64,000 nt of DNA, from positions 1 to 64,000 of the forward strand of contig NZ_JBFNQN010000017.1 in the NCBI RefSeq assembly GCF_040796495.1. The letters are read 5' to 3'. The position numbers and the translations under genes are program-made. Source of the stretch: Kineococcus endophyticus. Its GTDB lineage: Bacteria > Actinomycetota > Actinomycetes > Actinomycetales > Kineococcaceae. Position 1 is the stretch's first letter; each line of letters opens with the position of its first letter. The notes beneath the pieces are model-generated. The model was not told the DNA's origin, made no database searches, and was given only the letters and a program-made list of their open reading frames with translations. Positions 45,179 to 54,813 of this stretch are shown in pieces.

Positions 45179-48100
45179 ATGTCGCGCACCCCGCAGCGTT
45201 CCCGCAGCTCCTCCCGCTCCTCCTCGTCCCGGGGACGTTCCGGTCGCCCCGGTGGCCGTCCGGGCCCTGAGGCCCGGGCCCTGCCCGACGACCCGCGCGC
45301 GCGGGCCCTGGCCGAGCGGCTGAGCGGTGTCTCGCTGCGCGACGAGGACCGCCTGCGGCGACGGCTCGCCGCCCTGGCCCGCCGGCCCGCGGACGCCTTC
45401 GCCGCCGACCTCGACCAGCTCGAGACGCTGACCGCGGCGGCCGAGGCACGCACCGCACGCCGGGCCGCGTCCGTCCCGGCCCTGGAGTACCCCGAACAGC
45501 TCCCCGTCAGCCAGGCAAAGGACGACATCGCCCGCGCCCTGGCCGAGCACCAGGTCATCGTCGTCGCGGGGGAGACCGGGTCGGGCAAGACCACCCAGCT
45601 GCCGAAGATCGCCCTCGAGGTCGGCCGGGGCGTCCGCGGCCGCATCGGGCACACCCAGCCGCGGCGCATCGCGGCCCGCGCCGTCGCCGAACGCGTCGCG
45701 GAGGAGCTGCACACCGAGCTCGGCGGCACCGTCGGGTACGCCGTGCGGTTCACCGACACCGTCGGTGAGGACAGCCTCGTCAAGGTCATGACCGACGGGA
45801 TCCTGCTGGCCGAGATCCAGCGCGACCCCGAACTCCTGCAGTACGACACGCTCATCGTCGACGAGGCGCACGAACGCAGCCTCACGATCGACTTCCTCCT
45901 GGGGTACCTCGCCCAGCTGCTGCCGCGCCGGCCCGACCTCAAGCTCGTCATCACCTCCGCGACCATCGACCCGCAGCGGTTCTCCCGGCACTTCGGCGGG
46001 GCGCCCGTCCTGGAGGTCTCGGGGCGCACGTACCCCGTCGAGGTGCGGTACCGCCCGCTGCTGGCCGCGGAACTGGCCGAGGAACTCCTCGGCGACCTGG
46101 CCGACGGGGAGGACGGGGACTCCCTCGACGACCGCGACGACCTGACCGCCCTCGTCGGGGACGACCGCGACCAGACCGAGGGCATCCTCGACGCCGTCCG
46201 CGAACTCGCGGCCGAAGGGCCCGGGGACGTCCTGGTGTTCCTGCCGGGGGAACGGGAGATCCGCGACACCGCCGACGCCCTCGCCGACCTCGTGAAGACC
46301 CGGGAACTGCGGGGGACCGAGATCCTGCCGCTGTTCGCGCGCCTGTCGGCCGAGGAGCAGCACCGGGTGTTCCGCACGTCGGGGAACCGGCGCATCGTCC
46401 TGGCCACCAACGTGGCCGAGACGTCCCTGACGGTCCCGGGCATCCGCTACGTCGTGGACGCCGGAACCGCCCGCATCTCCCGGTACAGCCACCGGACGAA
46501 GGTGCAACGCCTTCCGGTGGAACGCATCTCGCAGGCCTCGGCGAACCAGCGGGCCGGCCGCTGCGGGCGCGTCGCGGACGGGATCTGCATCCGGTTGTAC
46601 TCCCAGGCGGACTACGAGTCCCGCCCGGAGTTCACCGACCCCGAGATCTTGCGCACCAACCTGGCCGCCGTCATCCTGCAGATGACGTCGCTCGGGCTGG
46701 GCGACATCGCGCGGTTCCCCTTCGTCGAACCCCCTGAGGCGCGCGCGGTCGCCGACGGCCTGGCGCTGCTGGCCGAGCTCGGGGCGCTGGAGACCCCCCG
46801 GCCCACCGACCGCGGAGTTCCCCGGCTGACCCGGACCGGCCGCGACCTCGCCCGGCTGCCCATCGACCCGCGGCTGGGCCGGATGGTGCTCGAGGGCCAG
46901 CGCAACGGCTGCCTGCGCGACGTCCTCGTCGTCGTCGCGGCCCTGTCGGTGCAGGACCCGCGGGAACGGCCGCTGGAGCAGCGGGACCGGGCCGCGCAGC
47001 TGCACGCGCGGTTCCGCGACGAGACGTCCGACTTCCTGACGTACCTCAACCTGTGGTCCTACCTGCAGCACCTGCAGGCCGACCTGTCGAGCTCGGCTTT
47101 CCGCCGCCGGGTGAAGTCCGAGATGCTGCACTTCCTGCGGATCCGGGAGTGGCAGGACACGTTCTCCCAGCTGCGGCGCGTCGTGCGGGACCTGCAGTTC
47201 GAGGTGGACCGGCCGGAACCGGCCGAGCTCGCCGAGGGGCAGGTGTTCCCCGACCCCGGGTACGACGCCGACGCCGTGCACCGGTCCCTGCTCGCGGGTC
47301 TGCTCGGCAACATCGGGCTCAAGGACCTCCGCGAGGAGAAGTCCGGGGCCGGGGACCGGGGTGGACGGCGTGAGCAACGACGCCCGCAGGTCGAGTACCT
47401 CGGGGCGCGCGGGGCGAAGTTCGCGGTGTCGCCGGGGTCGGCGCTGGGGCGCAAGAACCCCGACTGGGTCGTGGCCGCCGAACTCGTGGAGACGTCCCGG
47501 TTGTGGGCGCGCGTCGTGGGCGGCATCGACCCGCGCTGGATCGAGCCGCTGGCCGAGCACGTCGTCAAGCGGACGTACTCCGAACCGCGGTGGTCCCGCA
47601 AGCGCGCCGCCGTCGTCGCCACCGAACGCGTGACGCTGTACGGGGTCCCGGTCGTCGCTGGCCGCACCGTCGCCTACGGCGGCATCGACCCGGAACTGTC
47701 GAGGGACCTGTTCCTCCGGAACGCCCTCGTCGAGGGCGACTTCGAGACGCGGCACGCGTTCTTCCACCGCAACCGCGAACTCCTCGCCGAGGCCGAGGAA
47801 CTGGAGCACCGCGCGCGGCGGCGCGACATCGTCGTCGACGACGAGGTCCTGTTCGCCTTCTACGACGCGCGGGTCCCCGCCGACGTCGTCTCCGGCCGCC
47901 ACTTCGACGCCTGGTGGAAGCAGGCGCGGCGCGAGGACCCCGACCTGCTGACGTTCGACCCGGCGATGCTCGTCACCGAGGACGACGCGGTGAGCGAGGA
48001 GCAGTTCCCGCGCACCTGGCGGCAGGGCGACCTGGACCTGCTGCTGGAGTACGTCTTCGACCCGGGCTCGGCGGCCGACGGGCTGACCGTCGAGGTGCCC

Positions 48101-49378
48101 GTCGAGGTCGTCAACCGCTTCGACGACCGCGACCTGCTGTGGCAGGTGCCGGGGTTCCGGCACGACCTCGTCACGGCGATGGTCCGTTCGCTGCCCAAGG
48201 AGCTGCGCAAGAACCTCGCCCCGGCGCCGGACAAGGCCGCGCGGTTCCTGGAGCGGGTCGAACCCCGTCGGGAGGAGTTCTGGGCGGCGTTCGAGCGCGA
48301 GCTGCCGGTCCTCGGTGACGGCACGGAGATCTACGAGCAGGACGTCGACTGGTCCAAGGTCCCCGCGCACCTGCGGCCCACGTTCCGGGTCCGGGGCGCC
48401 GACGGGTCGGTCATCGCGCAGGGCAAGGACTTCCCCCGGCTGCGCGCGCAGCTGGAGGAGACGGTGGAGGAGACGCTCACCGCGGCCGCCGACGACGTCC
48501 AGCGCACCGGCGCGACCTCCTGGGACGACCTGCCCGACCCCGTGCCCTCGACGCACACGAGCGTCGTCCGCGGCACCGACGTCACGTCCTTCCCCGCGCT
48601 CGTCGACGAGGGGGAGACCGTCGGGTTGCGCACGTTCCCCACCGAGGCCGCGGCGCGCACCGCCCACCGCGACGGGGTGCTGCGGTTGCTGCTGCTGGCC
48701 CTGCCGTCGCCGGCGCGGGCCGTGCAGGACGGTCTGGCCAACGACGCCAAGCTGCTGCTGGCCCGGGCCCCGCACGGGAACGCGACCGCCGTGGTGGCCG
48801 ACGCCGCCCACGCCGCCGCGGCGCAGCTGCTGAAGGAGGCGCACGGGGCGGACGTCCGCACCCGGGAGGCCTTCGACGCGCTCGTCGCGACCGCCCGCCC
48901 CCGGTTCACCGAGCTCACCGCGACGACCGTGGACCGGACCCTGCGGGTGCTGCGGACGGCGGCCGCCGTGGAGCGGAACATCTCGCGGACGAGCAGCCTG
49001 GCCCTCGTGCCGTCGCTGGCGGACGTGCGCGAGCAGTTCACCGGGCTCGTCCACGCGGGCTTCGTCGCCGAGACCGGCGTCGACCGCCTGCCGGACCTGC
49101 TGCGCTACCTGCAGGGCATCGACCGGCGGCTCGCGACCATGCCGGACAACCCCCAGCGCGACCGGGTGCGGATGGCGGAGTTCACCCGCGTCCGCGACGC
49201 GTGGCGCGCCGCCGTCCGACGGGCGCAGGGACGGGCCGGGGGACAGGTCCCGCCCGACCTCGCCCGCGTGCGCTGGACGCTGGAGGAACTGCGCCTGCAG
49301 AAGTTCGCGCAGGGGGTCCCGACGGCCCACCCGGTGAGCGACGAACGTGTCCTGAAGGCCCTCGCGGAGTTCGGTTAG
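45179..49378 (+). CDS. hrpA: ATP-dependent RNA helicase HrpA
   Basis: A very large DEAH-box helicase (1399 residues; family usually about 1300). After a basic tail come Walker A ([13 protein letters not shown], about residue 130), the DEAH box (VDEAHERSL, about 228), SATID (motif III), [11 protein letters not shown] and the C-terminal HA2/OB-fold and DUF3418 regions. It remodels RNA-protein complexes; in E. coli HrpA acts on mRNA or stalled ribosomes. It is a single-gene unit followed by the hsp20 gene. Confidence 0.95.
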   Translation: MSRTPQRSRSSSRSSSSRGRSGRPGGRPGPEARALPDDPRARALAERLSGVSLRDEDRLRRRLAALARRPADAFAADLDQLETLTAAAEARTARRAASVPALEYPEQLPVSQAKDDIARALAEHQVIVVAGETGSGKTTQLPKIALEVGRGVRGRIGHTQPRRIAARAVAERVAEELHTELGGTVGYAVRFTDTVGEDSLVKVMTDGILLAEIQRDPELLQYDTLIVDEAHERSLTIDFLLGYLAQLLPRRPDLKLVITSATIDPQRFSRHFGGAPVLEVSGRTYPVEVRYRPLLAAELAEELLGDLADGEDGDSLDDRDDLTALVGDDRDQTEGILDAVRELAAEGPGDVLVFLPGEREIRDTADALADLVKTRELRGTEILPLFARLSAEEQHRVFRTSGNRRIVLATNVAETSLTVPGIRYVVDAGTARISRYSHRTKVQRLPVERISQASANQRAGRCGRVADGICIRLYSQADYESRPEFTDPEILRTNLAAVILQMTSLGLGDIARFPFVEPPEARAVADGLALLAELGALETPRPTDRGVPRLTRTGRDLARLPIDPRLGRMVLEGQRNGCLRDVLVVVAALSVQDPRERPLEQRDRAAQLHARFRDETSDFLTYLNLWSYLQHLQADLSSSAFRRRVKSEMLHFLRIREWQDTFSQLRRVVRDLQFEVDRPEPAELAEGQVFPDPGYDADAVHRSLLAGLLGNIGLKDLREEKSGAGDRGGRREQRRPQVEYLGARGAKFAVSPGSALGRKNPDWVVAAELVETSRLWARVVGGIDPRWIEPLAEHVVKRTYSEPRWSRKRAAVVATERVTLYGVPVVAGRTVAYGGIDPELSRDLFLRNALVEGDFETRHAFFHRNRELLAEAEELEHRARRRDIVVDDEVLFAFYDARVPADVVSGRHFDAWWKQARREDPDLLTFDPAMLVTEDDAVSEEQFPRTWRQGDLDLLLEYVFDPGSAADGLTVEVPVEVVNRFDDRDLLWQVPGFRHDLVTAMVRSLPKELRKNLAPAPDKAARFLERVEPRREEFWAAFERELPVLGDGTEIYEQDVDWSKVPAHLRPTFRVRGADGSVIAQGKDFPRLRAQLEETVEETLTAAADDVQRTGATSWDDLPDPVPSTHTSVVRGTDVTSFPALVDEGETVGLRTFPTEAAARTAHRDGVLRLLLLALPSPARAVQDGLANDAKLLLARAPHGNATAVVADAAHAAAAQLLKEAHGADVRTREAFDALVATARPRFTELTATTVDRTLRVLRTAAAVERNISRTSSLALVPSLADVREQFTGLVHAGFVAETGVDRLPDLLRYLQGIDRRLATMPDNPQRDRVRMAEFTRVRDAWRAAVRRAQGRAGGQVPPDLARVRWTLEELRLQKFAQGVPTAHPVSDERVLKALAEFG

Positions 49379-49382
49379 ACCT

Positions 49383-49409
49383 CTTGCACTCCCGTTCCGG
49401 GAGTGCTAC
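49383..49409 (+). promoter_or_regulatory. CIRCE-like HrcA operator
   Basis: CTTGCACTC-N9-GAGTGCTAC matches the CIRCE consensus TTAGCACTC-N9-GAGTGCTAA at 15 of 18 arm positions. It overlaps a -35 (TTGCAC, 49384-49389) and -10 (TACATC, 49407-49412) with a 17-base spacer, so HrcA would block RNA polymerase. The heat-shock gene follows at 49488. Confidence 0.78.
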
Positions 49410-49487
49410 ATCAGTGTCGTGGGAACCGGCCCGGCCCGGTTCCCGGTTGGTAGCGCATCTCCTTCTCTCGCACTGGAGGTGGTGGCC

Positions 49488-49910
49488 ATGTTGATGCGCA
49501 CTGATCCCTTCCGCGAGCTCGACCGGCTCACGCAGCAGGTCCTCGGGACGTCGGCCCGGCCGGCCGTCATGGCGATGGACGCCTGGCGCTCGGGCGACGA
49601 GTTCGTGGTGGAGTTCGACCTCCCCGGGGTCGACCCCTCGACCGTCGAGCTCGACGTCGAGCGCAACGTCCTCACGGTGCGGGCGCACCGTCCGGTGACC
49701 GAGGGCACCGAGGAGATGATCGCCGCCGAACGCCCCCGCGGGGTGTTCAGCCGCCAGCTCATCCTCGGCGACAACCTCGACACCGAGCACATCTCCGCGA
49801 ACTACGCCGGCGGTGTGCTGACGCTGCGGGTCCCGGTGGCGGAGAAGGCGAAACCGCGCCGGATCGCGGTGCGGACCGCCGAGGACCGGCAGCAGGCGAT
49901 CGGGGCCTGA
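49488..49910 (+). CDS. Hsp20/alpha-crystallin small heat shock protein
   Basis: A 140-residue small heat-shock protein, an ATP-independent holdase that forms oligomers on unfolding proteins. The alpha-crystallin domain spans about residues 35-125 with [17 protein letters not shown] and [18 protein letters not shown], the latter containing the conserved GVLTLRVP motif. GGAGG lies ahead of ATG 49488. A CIRCE-like operator and a matching promoter lie 76-105 bases upstream. Confidence 0.93.
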   Translation: MLMRTDPFRELDRLTQQVLGTSARPAVMAMDAWRSGDEFVVEFDLPGVDPSTVELDVERNVLTVRAHRPVTEGTEEMIAAERPRGVFSRQLILGDNLDTEHISANYAGGVLTLRVPVAEKAKPRRIAVRTAEDRQQAIGA

Positions 49911-49912
49911 CC

Positions 49913-50242
49913 GTGGCGGCGGTCGTGCTCGCAGCGGTCACCGCGCAGGTCCCGGACGACGCCCCGGACGAGGACCCGGACGCGACGCGGGACTGGGACG
50001 CGGAGTTCTGGTCCGTCGTGGCCCGGCTCGAGCCGAGGACCGGCACGGTGACCCGCTGCCCCGCCGGGGACGGGACCAGCCCCGTCCCCTCCCGTCTCCG
50101 CGTCCTGCGGGAGCGGAGGCGGCCGGTGGTCCGCCGACCCACCGGCCGGGAGCGCTCGCCCCCGACCCGTGGCGGCGCTCGGTGCTCGGCGCGCCTCAGT
50201 GCGCCGAGTACCCGCCGTCGACGAGGTGGTAGGAGCCCGTGA
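49913..50242 (+). CDS. doubtful hypothetical protein after hsp20
   Basis: A GTG frame starts 2 bases after the hsp20 stop. Its first 40 residues are plausible (DAPDEDPDATRDWDAEFWSV), but the rest is an Arg/Pro-rich run and overlaps the 3' end of the opposed dehydrogenase gene. It may be a real short gene or a chance frame in GC-rich DNA. Without it, 49911-50195 holds no other recognised feature. Confidence 0.25.
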   Translation: MAAVVLAAVTAQVPDDAPDEDPDATRDWDAEFWSVVARLEPRTGTVTRCPAGDGTSPVPSRLRVLRERRRPVVRRPTGRERSPPTRGGARCSARLSAPSTRRRRGGRSP

Positions 50243-50951
50243 TGAACGAGGCCGCGTCGCTGGCGAGGAACGCGGTCAGCGCGGCGACCTCCTCCGCCGT
50301 CCCGAGCCGCCCGGTCGCGTGCTGGGCGGCGAGGGCGTCGGCGGCCGCGGTGTCGAGGTTGGCGTCGAGCAGCGGCGTCCGGATGAACCCCGGACCGACG
50401 GCGTTCACGCGGACGCCCTGGGCGGAGTACTCCATCGCCGCCGCCTTCGTGAGCCCGACGACGGCGTGCTTGGAGGCGACGTAGGCCGACGACCCGGCGA
50501 TGCCGACGCTGCCGAGGACCGAGGCCATGGTGACGACGGACCCGCCACCGGCGGCGACCATCGCGGGGATCTGCGCGCGCAGACCGTGGAAGACCGCGTT
50601 GAGGTTCACGTCGATGACGCGCAGCCAGGACTCGGTGGAGTACTCGCCGACGGGCTTGGCCTCCCCGCCGATGCCCGCGTTGTTGACGGCCACCTTGAAG
50701 GGCGCCATCCGGCCGGCCGCCTCGACGAGACCGGCGTGCACGCCGGGGTCGGCGACGTCGGCGGCGACGGCGTCCGCGGTGCCGCCTGCCGCGGTGATCT
50801 CCTCGGCGACGCGTCGGGCGGCCTCGCCGGACAGGTCCGCGACGAGGACGGCGGCGCCGCTGCGGGCCAGTTCGAGGGCGACGGCGCGGCCGATGCCGGA
50901 CCCGGCTCCCGTCACGAGGGCGGAGCGGTCGGCGAGGTCGTAGGTGGGCAC
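50196..50951 (-). CDS. short-chain dehydrogenase/reductase
   Basis: A 251-residue NAD(P)-dependent SDR of classical type. It has the TGAGSGIG cofactor loop near residue 15, NNAG, the catalytic Ser in MASVLGSVGIAGSS, and the Tyr-x3-Lys in AYVASK. Family hallmarks PGFIRTPL and the C-terminal VDGGYSAH are present. The substrate is unknown. GTG 50951 has AAGGAGAA upstream and is preferred to an ATG 33 bases earlier. Confidence 0.92.
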   Translation of the reverse strand: MPTYDLADRSALVTGAGSGIGRAVALELARSGAAVLVADLSGEAARRVAEEITAAGGTADAVAADVADPGVHAGLVEAAGRMAPFKVAVNNAGIGGEAKPVGEYSTESWLRVIDVNLNAVFHGLRAQIPAMVAAGGGSVVTMASVLGSVGIAGSSAYVASKHAVVGLTKAAAMEYSAQGVRVNAVGPGFIRTPLLDANLDTAAADALAAQHATGRLGTAEEVAALTAFLASDAASFITGSYHLVDGGYSAH

Positions 50952-51057
50952 GGGGTTCTCCTTCGGGTTCCTGATCCCCGACATGTGTCGGGAAACGCTC
51001 CGACGATACGCCGGTCGAACCGATCGCCGGCCGGTGGGCCGTAGGCTGCAGGTCCCC

Positions 51058-51687
51058 GTGCGGGGAGCGGGAGCAGTGGCGGATCGAGGGGCGGGGTCGA
51101 GCGTGGCGACGGCGCAGGGTCAGGTCGTCAGCAACCGCGTCGTGACGATCCCCAACGCGCTGAGCTTCCTGCGGCTCCTGCTCGTGCCCGTCTTCGCGGT
51201 CCTCATCGTCCAGCGGCAGGACGGCTGGGCACTGCTCGTGCTCGCCGTCAGCGGCGCGAGCGACTACCTCGACGGCCACCTCGCGCGCCGCTGGAACCAG
51301 GTCACCCGCCTCGGCCAGGTGCTGGACCCGTTCGCCGACCGCCTCTACATCCTCACGACCCTGCTGGGCCTGGGGTACCGCGGGCTGGTCCCGTGGTGGC
51401 TGGTCGTCGTCCTCGTCGCCCGCGACCTCACGATGGTGGCGACCCTGCCGGTCCTGGCCCGGCTCGGTCACAGCGCTCTGCCGGTGCACTTCCTGGGCAA
51501 GGCCGGCACGTTCTGCCTCCTCTACGCCTTCCCCCTCCTGCTGCTCGGGCAGGTCTCCACGACCCTGGCCCTGCCCGCCGGTGCCCTCGGGTGGGCGTTC
51601 GCCCTGTGGGGGACCGGGTTGTACTGGTGGGCGGGGATCCTCTACGTCCAGCAGGTCGCCCAGCTGTGGCGGGCCGAGCGCCGGTGA
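51058..51687 (+). CDS. CDP-alcohol phosphatidyltransferase (PgsA2-like)
   Basis: A membrane enzyme of the CDP-alcohol phosphatidyltransferase family. The catalytic motif D-x2-DG-x2-AR-x8-G-x3-D-x3-D is complete in SDYLDGHLARRWNQVTRLGQ followed by VLDPFADR. About five to six hydrophobic segments surround it. It transfers a phosphatidyl group from CDP-diacylglycerol to an alcohol such as glycerol phosphate or another polar head. Order matches the mycobacterial pgsA2-(Rv1823-Rv1825)-gcvH-garA block. The start is uncertain: GTG 51058, 51076 and 51103 are all in frame, and the last gives the most typical N terminus (VVTIPNALSFLRLLLVPV). Confidence 0.85.
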   Translation: MRGAGAVADRGAGSSVATAQGQVVSNRVVTIPNALSFLRLLLVPVFAVLIVQRQDGWALLVLAVSGASDYLDGHLARRWNQVTRLGQVLDPFADRLYILTTLLGLGYRGLVPWWLVVVLVARDLTMVATLPVLARLGHSALPVHFLGKAGTFCLLYAFPLLLLGQVSTTLALPAGALGWAFALWGTGLYWWAGILYVQQVAQLWRAERR

Positions 51688-52571
51688 CCTCGCTGCGTTC
51701 CGTGGGGAAGCTGCTGCTGCACCCGCCGCAGCGTCCCGTCGACCCGCACCGCGACCCCGCTGCCAGCACGCGGCTGCTCACCGAGGTCATGGAGCGTCCG
51801 CTGGACCCCGGGTACGCGGCCGCCGCGCGGCGCCGGGCCGAGACCGGCCGTCCGCCCACCCGCTCGGCCCGGACCGCGACCGTCGTCGCGCTCCTCGCGG
51901 TCGGGGTGCTCCTGGCCGCGGCCGGGCTGCGCGCCGCGGCCGCCGAACCGGCCGCCGACCGCGGGCGCACCCAGCTGGCCGAGCGCATCGAGGACGGCAC
52001 CGCCCGCGCCGACGACCTCGCCGCCCGCGCCAGTGCGCTCCAGGCCGGCAACGCAGCCCTCGCGGCATCCCTCGGCGGAGCCCCTGTCGCCTCCGCCGAC
52101 GCCGCGGCCTCCGGGCTGCAGGTCGCCGCCGCCGCGACCCCCGTCACCGGGCCGGGGCTCACGGTCGTCCTCGACGACGCCGCGACCCCGGACGGCGGCA
52201 CGGGGGCGGCGGCGACGTCGGGCCGCGTCGTCGACCGGGACGTCCAGCTCGTCGTCAACGGGTTGTGGGCCTGCGGTGCCGAGGCCGTCGCGATCAACGG
52301 CCAGCGCCTCGGGGCCCTGTCGTCCATCCGGGCGGCGGGGGAGGCGGTGCTCGTGGACTACCGGCCCCTCACCCCGCCGTACACCGTCTCCGCCGTCGGG
52401 GACCCGACCGCGATGCAGACGGCGTTCGCGACCTCGGTCGCCGGCCGCTACCTGCAGGTCCTGCGCGACAACTACGGCATCCGCACGCAGGTCTCCACGG
52501 CCGACGCGCTCGAGCTGCCCGCCGCGCGGCTGGACCTGCGCTTCGCCCGGCCCGCCGCGGCGGGCCAGTAG
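51684..52571 (+). CDS. DUF881 family membrane-anchored protein 1
   Basis: A 295-residue protein with an N-terminal cytoplasmic part, one transmembrane helix (about residues 62-82, TATVVALLAVGVLLAAAGLR) and an exported DUF881 domain containing a coiled-coil-like region (RIEDGTARADDLAARASALQ) and VVNGLWACGAEAVAINGQRL. DUF881 proteins occur beside sporulation, division and cell-wall genes; their function is unknown. It is coupled to the phosphatidyltransferase gene by a 4-base overlap. Confidence 0.86.
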   Translation: MTSLRSVGKLLLHPPQRPVDPHRDPAASTRLLTEVMERPLDPGYAAAARRRAETGRPPTRSARTATVVALLAVGVLLAAAGLRAAAAEPAADRGRTQLAERIEDGTARADDLAARASALQAGNAALAASLGGAPVASADAAASGLQVAAAATPVTGPGLTVVLDDAATPDGGTGAAATSGRVVDRDVQLVVNGLWACGAEAVAINGQRLGALSSIRAAGEAVLVDYRPLTPPYTVSAVGDPTAMQTAFATSVAGRYLQVLRDNYGIRTQVSTADALELPAARLDLRFARPAAAGQ

Positions 52572-52574
52572 GGT
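52569..52574 (+). promoter_or_regulatory. -10 box for small basic protein gene
   Basis: TAGGGT overlaps the stop codon of the first DUF881 gene and lies 8 bases before GTG 52583. It may add a promoter inside the operon. Confidence 0.4.
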
Positions 52575-52582
52575 TCGGCCAC

Positions 52583-52915
52583 GTGATCGCAGCCGTCGGA
52601 CTCGTCGTGGGCGTCGTCGTCGGGGTGCTCCTGCGCCCCGAGGTGCCCGTCGTCCTGCAGCCCTACCTGCCGATCGCGGTCGTCGCCGCCCTCGACGCCG
52701 TCTTCGGCGGTCTGCGCGCGGTCCTCGACGGCATCTTCGACGACAAGGTCTTCGTCGTCTCGTTCCTGTCCAACGCGGTCGTCGCCGCGCTCATCGTCTA
52801 CCTCGGCGACCAGCTCGGCGTCGGCTCGCAGCTGTCCACCGGCGTCGTCGTCGTCCTCGGGGTCCGGATCTTCTCCAACGTGGCCGCCATCCGCCGGCAC
52901 CTCTTCAACGCCTGA
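52583..52915 (+). CDS. small basic family protein (DUF1290)
   Basis: A 110-residue membrane protein with about three hydrophobic segments (VIAAVGLVVGVVVGVLL, LPIAVVAALDAVFGGLRAVL, VVSFLSNAVVAALIVYLGDQ). It matches the Sbp/DUF1290 family, a partner of DUF881 genes and often near ftsZ or spoIIE in Gram-positives. It corresponds to Rv1824. Its stop overlaps the ATG of the second DUF881 gene. Confidence 0.85.
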   Translation: MIAAVGLVVGVVVGVLLRPEVPVVLQPYLPIAVVAALDAVFGGLRAVLDGIFDDKVFVVSFLSNAVVAALIVYLGDQLGVGSQLSTGVVVVLGVRIFSNVAAIRRHLFNA

Positions 52916-53667
52916 TGGCTGCGGTCACGGACCCCCGTCCCGGCCCCTGGCGCCGGCTGTGGCGCGCCGCCTCCCCGCGGGCGACGCGAGGGCAGGTGCT
53001 GGCCGGCGTGCTGTGCGCCGCACTGGGTTTCGGAGTCGTCGTCCAGGTCCGGCAGACCGACACCTCGGGCCTGGCCGACCTGCGTGAGACCGACCTCGTC
53101 CGCATCCTCGACGACACGACCGAACGCGGTGACCGCCTCGCGGGGGAGGTCCAGGACCTCGAGGCCACCCGGCGCGAGCTCACGGAGGGCTCCGACCGCG
53201 CCGCCGCCGCCGAGCAGGCCGCCGCCGCCCGCGCGCAGGAGTACGGCCTGCTCGCCGGCACGCTGCCCGCGCACGGGCCGGGGATCGTGGCGACCATCAC
53301 CGATCCCGGCGCGGCGCTGCGGTCGACGAACCTCATCCAGCTCGTGCAGGAACTGCGCGACTCCGGGGCCGAGGGGATCCAGGTCGGGCAGACGCGGGTG
53401 GTGGCCCAGACGGCGTTCGCCGACGGCTCCGGCGGCGTCCTCGTCGACGGCCGCCTGGAACGCTCGCCCTACGTCGTGACGGTCATCGGCGACCCGTCCA
53501 CGCTGGCCACCGCCCTGGACATCCCGGGGGGTGTCCGGGAGACGCTGCGCTCGGCCGGCGCCGACCTCGACGTGCAGCAGCGACCCGGCGACGACGGCGT
53601 GTCGCTGACCGCCTTGCACGCCGTCTCGGCGCCTCAGTACGCTCGCCCGGCGTCGCCGCAGCAGTGA
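52915..53667 (+). CDS. DUF881 family membrane-anchored protein 2
   Basis: A 250-residue protein with one N-terminal transmembrane helix (about residues 27-45, VLAGVLCAALGFGVVVQV), a coiled coil (DLEATRRELTEGSDRAAAAE) and the exported DUF881 domain (PGIVATITDPGAALRSTNLI, VVAQTAFADGSGGVLVDG). It is equivalent to Rv1825. Together with the first DUF881 protein and the small basic protein it may form a membrane assembly at the envelope; this is inference. Confidence 0.87.
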   Translation: MAAVTDPRPGPWRRLWRAASPRATRGQVLAGVLCAALGFGVVVQVRQTDTSGLADLRETDLVRILDDTTERGDRLAGEVQDLEATRRELTEGSDRAAAAEQAAAARAQEYGLLAGTLPAHGPGIVATITDPGAALRSTNLIQLVQELRDSGAEGIQVGQTRVVAQTAFADGSGGVLVDGRLERSPYVVTVIGDPSTLATALDIPGGVRETLRSAGADLDVQQRPGDDGVSLTALHAVSAPQYARPASPQQ

Positions 53668-53707
53668 ACCGCGGACGCACCCCGCCCCGTGAGGAGTCCT
53701 GCGCCCC

Positions 53708-54091
53708 ATGTCGAACGTCCCCGCCGACCTGCGCTACACCAGCGAGCACGAGTGGGTGCGCGTGGAGGCCGACGGCTCCGTCCGCGTCGGGATCACCGAC
53801 CACGCCCAGGACCAGCTCGGCGACGTCGTCTACGTCTCCCTGCCGGCCGAGGGCGAGCAGGTGAGCGCCGGCGGCGCGATCGGCGAGGTCGAGTCGACCA
53901 AGAGCGTCAGCGAGATCACCGCGCCGGTCTCCGGCACGGTCTCGGGCCACAACCCCGGGCTGGAGACGCGCCCGGACCTCGTGAACGTCGACCCCTACGG
54001 CGAGGGCTGGATGTTCACCATCACCCCCAGCGACCCGTCCGAGGTCGAGGCGCTGCTGGACGCCGAGGCGTACACCGCGCACGCCGGCTGA
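53708..54091 (+). CDS. gcvH: glycine cleavage system H protein
   Basis: The lipoylated carrier of the glycine cleavage complex (127 residues). The lipoyl lysine is Lys65 in EVESTKSVSEI. It accepts the aminomethyl group made by GcvP. GAGGAG lies upstream. The other genes of the complex are split: gcvP is 4.8 kb downstream and gcvT is not in the window. Order gcvH-garA-merR-bfn-merR-gcvP is as in M. tuberculosis (Rv1826-Rv1832). Confidence 0.95.
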   Translation: MSNVPADLRYTSEHEWVRVEADGSVRVGITDHAQDQLGDVVYVSLPAEGEQVSAGGAIGEVESTKSVSEITAPVSGTVSGHNPGLETRPDLVNVDPYGEGWMFTITPSDPSEVEALLDAEAYTAHAG

Positions 54092-54100
54092 CCCGACTGC

Positions 54101-54170
54101 GCCGTTGTGGGCCGGTGTGGGCCGGTGTGGGCCGGTGTGGGCCGGTGTGGGCCGGTGTGGGCCGGTGTGG
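54101..54170 (+). repeat. 10-bp tandem repeats between gcvH and garA
   Basis: Six exact copies of GCCGGTGTGG occupy 54111-54170, preceded by one copy with a single change (GCCGTTGTGG) and followed by GCCGGTACAC. The 10-base period is close to one turn of DNA. The array lies in the 206-base gap that also holds the probable garA promoter. Confidence 0.95.
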
Positions 54171-54193
54171 GCCGGTACACGCCGACACGCGGG

Positions 54194-54222
54194 CTGACCT
54201 GCGGGGTCGGTCCCGCTACTGT
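54194..54222 (+). promoter_or_regulatory. putative promoter for garA operon
   Basis: CTGACC (54194-54199) and TACTGT (54217-54222) are separated by 17 bases, giving a fair match to the housekeeping consensus. The start codon is 75 bases further on, leaving a leader with an AGAGGTGG ribosome site. Confidence 0.5.
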
Positions 54223-54297
54223 TGCCCCTGTTGATCCGAACGTGACCGCCCGCCTCCCGCCGGCGCTCACGTGCTCTGCCAGCGAGAGGTGGTGTCG

Positions 54298-54813
54298 ATG
54301 TCCGCGCCGGGCTCTGAGCCGACCAACGGGCCGACGGGTTCGGAGGAGGGCACGCCCCCCGGACGTCCGGGCCAGGAGCGACCCGTCGACTCCACGATGT
54401 CCTTCGCCGGGCTCGCGGTCCCCGAGGTGCACGAGAGCGCCGACCGCGGGCTGACGGCCGACGACACCGAAGCCATCGACGCCCTCCCCGCGGGGTCGGC
54501 GCTCCTCGTCGTCCGCCGCGGGCCGAACGCGGGTTCGCGCTTCCTCCTCGACGCCGAGCGCACGTCCGCCGGCCGGCACCAGACGAGCGACATCTTCCTC
54601 GACGACGTCACCGTCTCGCGCAAGCACGCCGAGTTCCTCCGCGCGCCGGACCCGGTGACGGGCCCGGGCTTCCGCGTCCGCGACGTCGGCAGCCTCAACG
54701 GCACGTACGTCAACCGCGAACGCATCGACGACGTCCTGCTCGCCGCGGGCGACGAGGTCCAGATCGGCAAGTACCGGCTCGAGTACCACCCGAGCCCGCG
54801 GGTGGGGCAGTGA
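54298..54813 (+). CDS. garA: FHA-domain regulator GarA/OdhI
   Basis: A 171-residue forkhead-associated domain protein. The FHA domain (about residues 70-165) shows GRHQTSDIFLDDVTVSRKHA and GSLNGTYVNRE, the phosphothreonine-binding loops. In mycobacteria and corynebacteria GarA/OdhI inhibits 2-oxoglutarate dehydrogenase and glutamate dehydrogenase until kinase PknG phosphorylates its N-terminal ETTS motif. Here the corresponding segment reads DSTMSF (residues 31-36), with one threonine in place of two. The gene is coupled to the next MerR gene by a 4-base overlap. Confidence 0.88.
   Translation: MSAPGSEPTNGPTGSEEGTPPGRPGQERPVDSTMSFAGLAVPEVHESADRGLTADDTEAIDALPAGSALLVVRRGPNAGSRFLLDAERTSAGRHQTSDIFLDDVTVSRKHAEFLRAPDPVTGPGFRVRDVGSLNGTYVNRERIDDVLLAAGDEVQIGKYRLEYHPSPRVGQ

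Noticed and set aside
44954-49330. A 1458-codon open frame on the minus strand opposite hrpA
   Set aside because: The plus strand encodes a clear full-length HrpA. The antisense frame is Arg/Gly/Pro-rich with no motif and reflects the high G+C third positions.
54101-54170. CRISPR array
   Set aside because: The repeats are 10 bases, directly adjacent and have no spacers.
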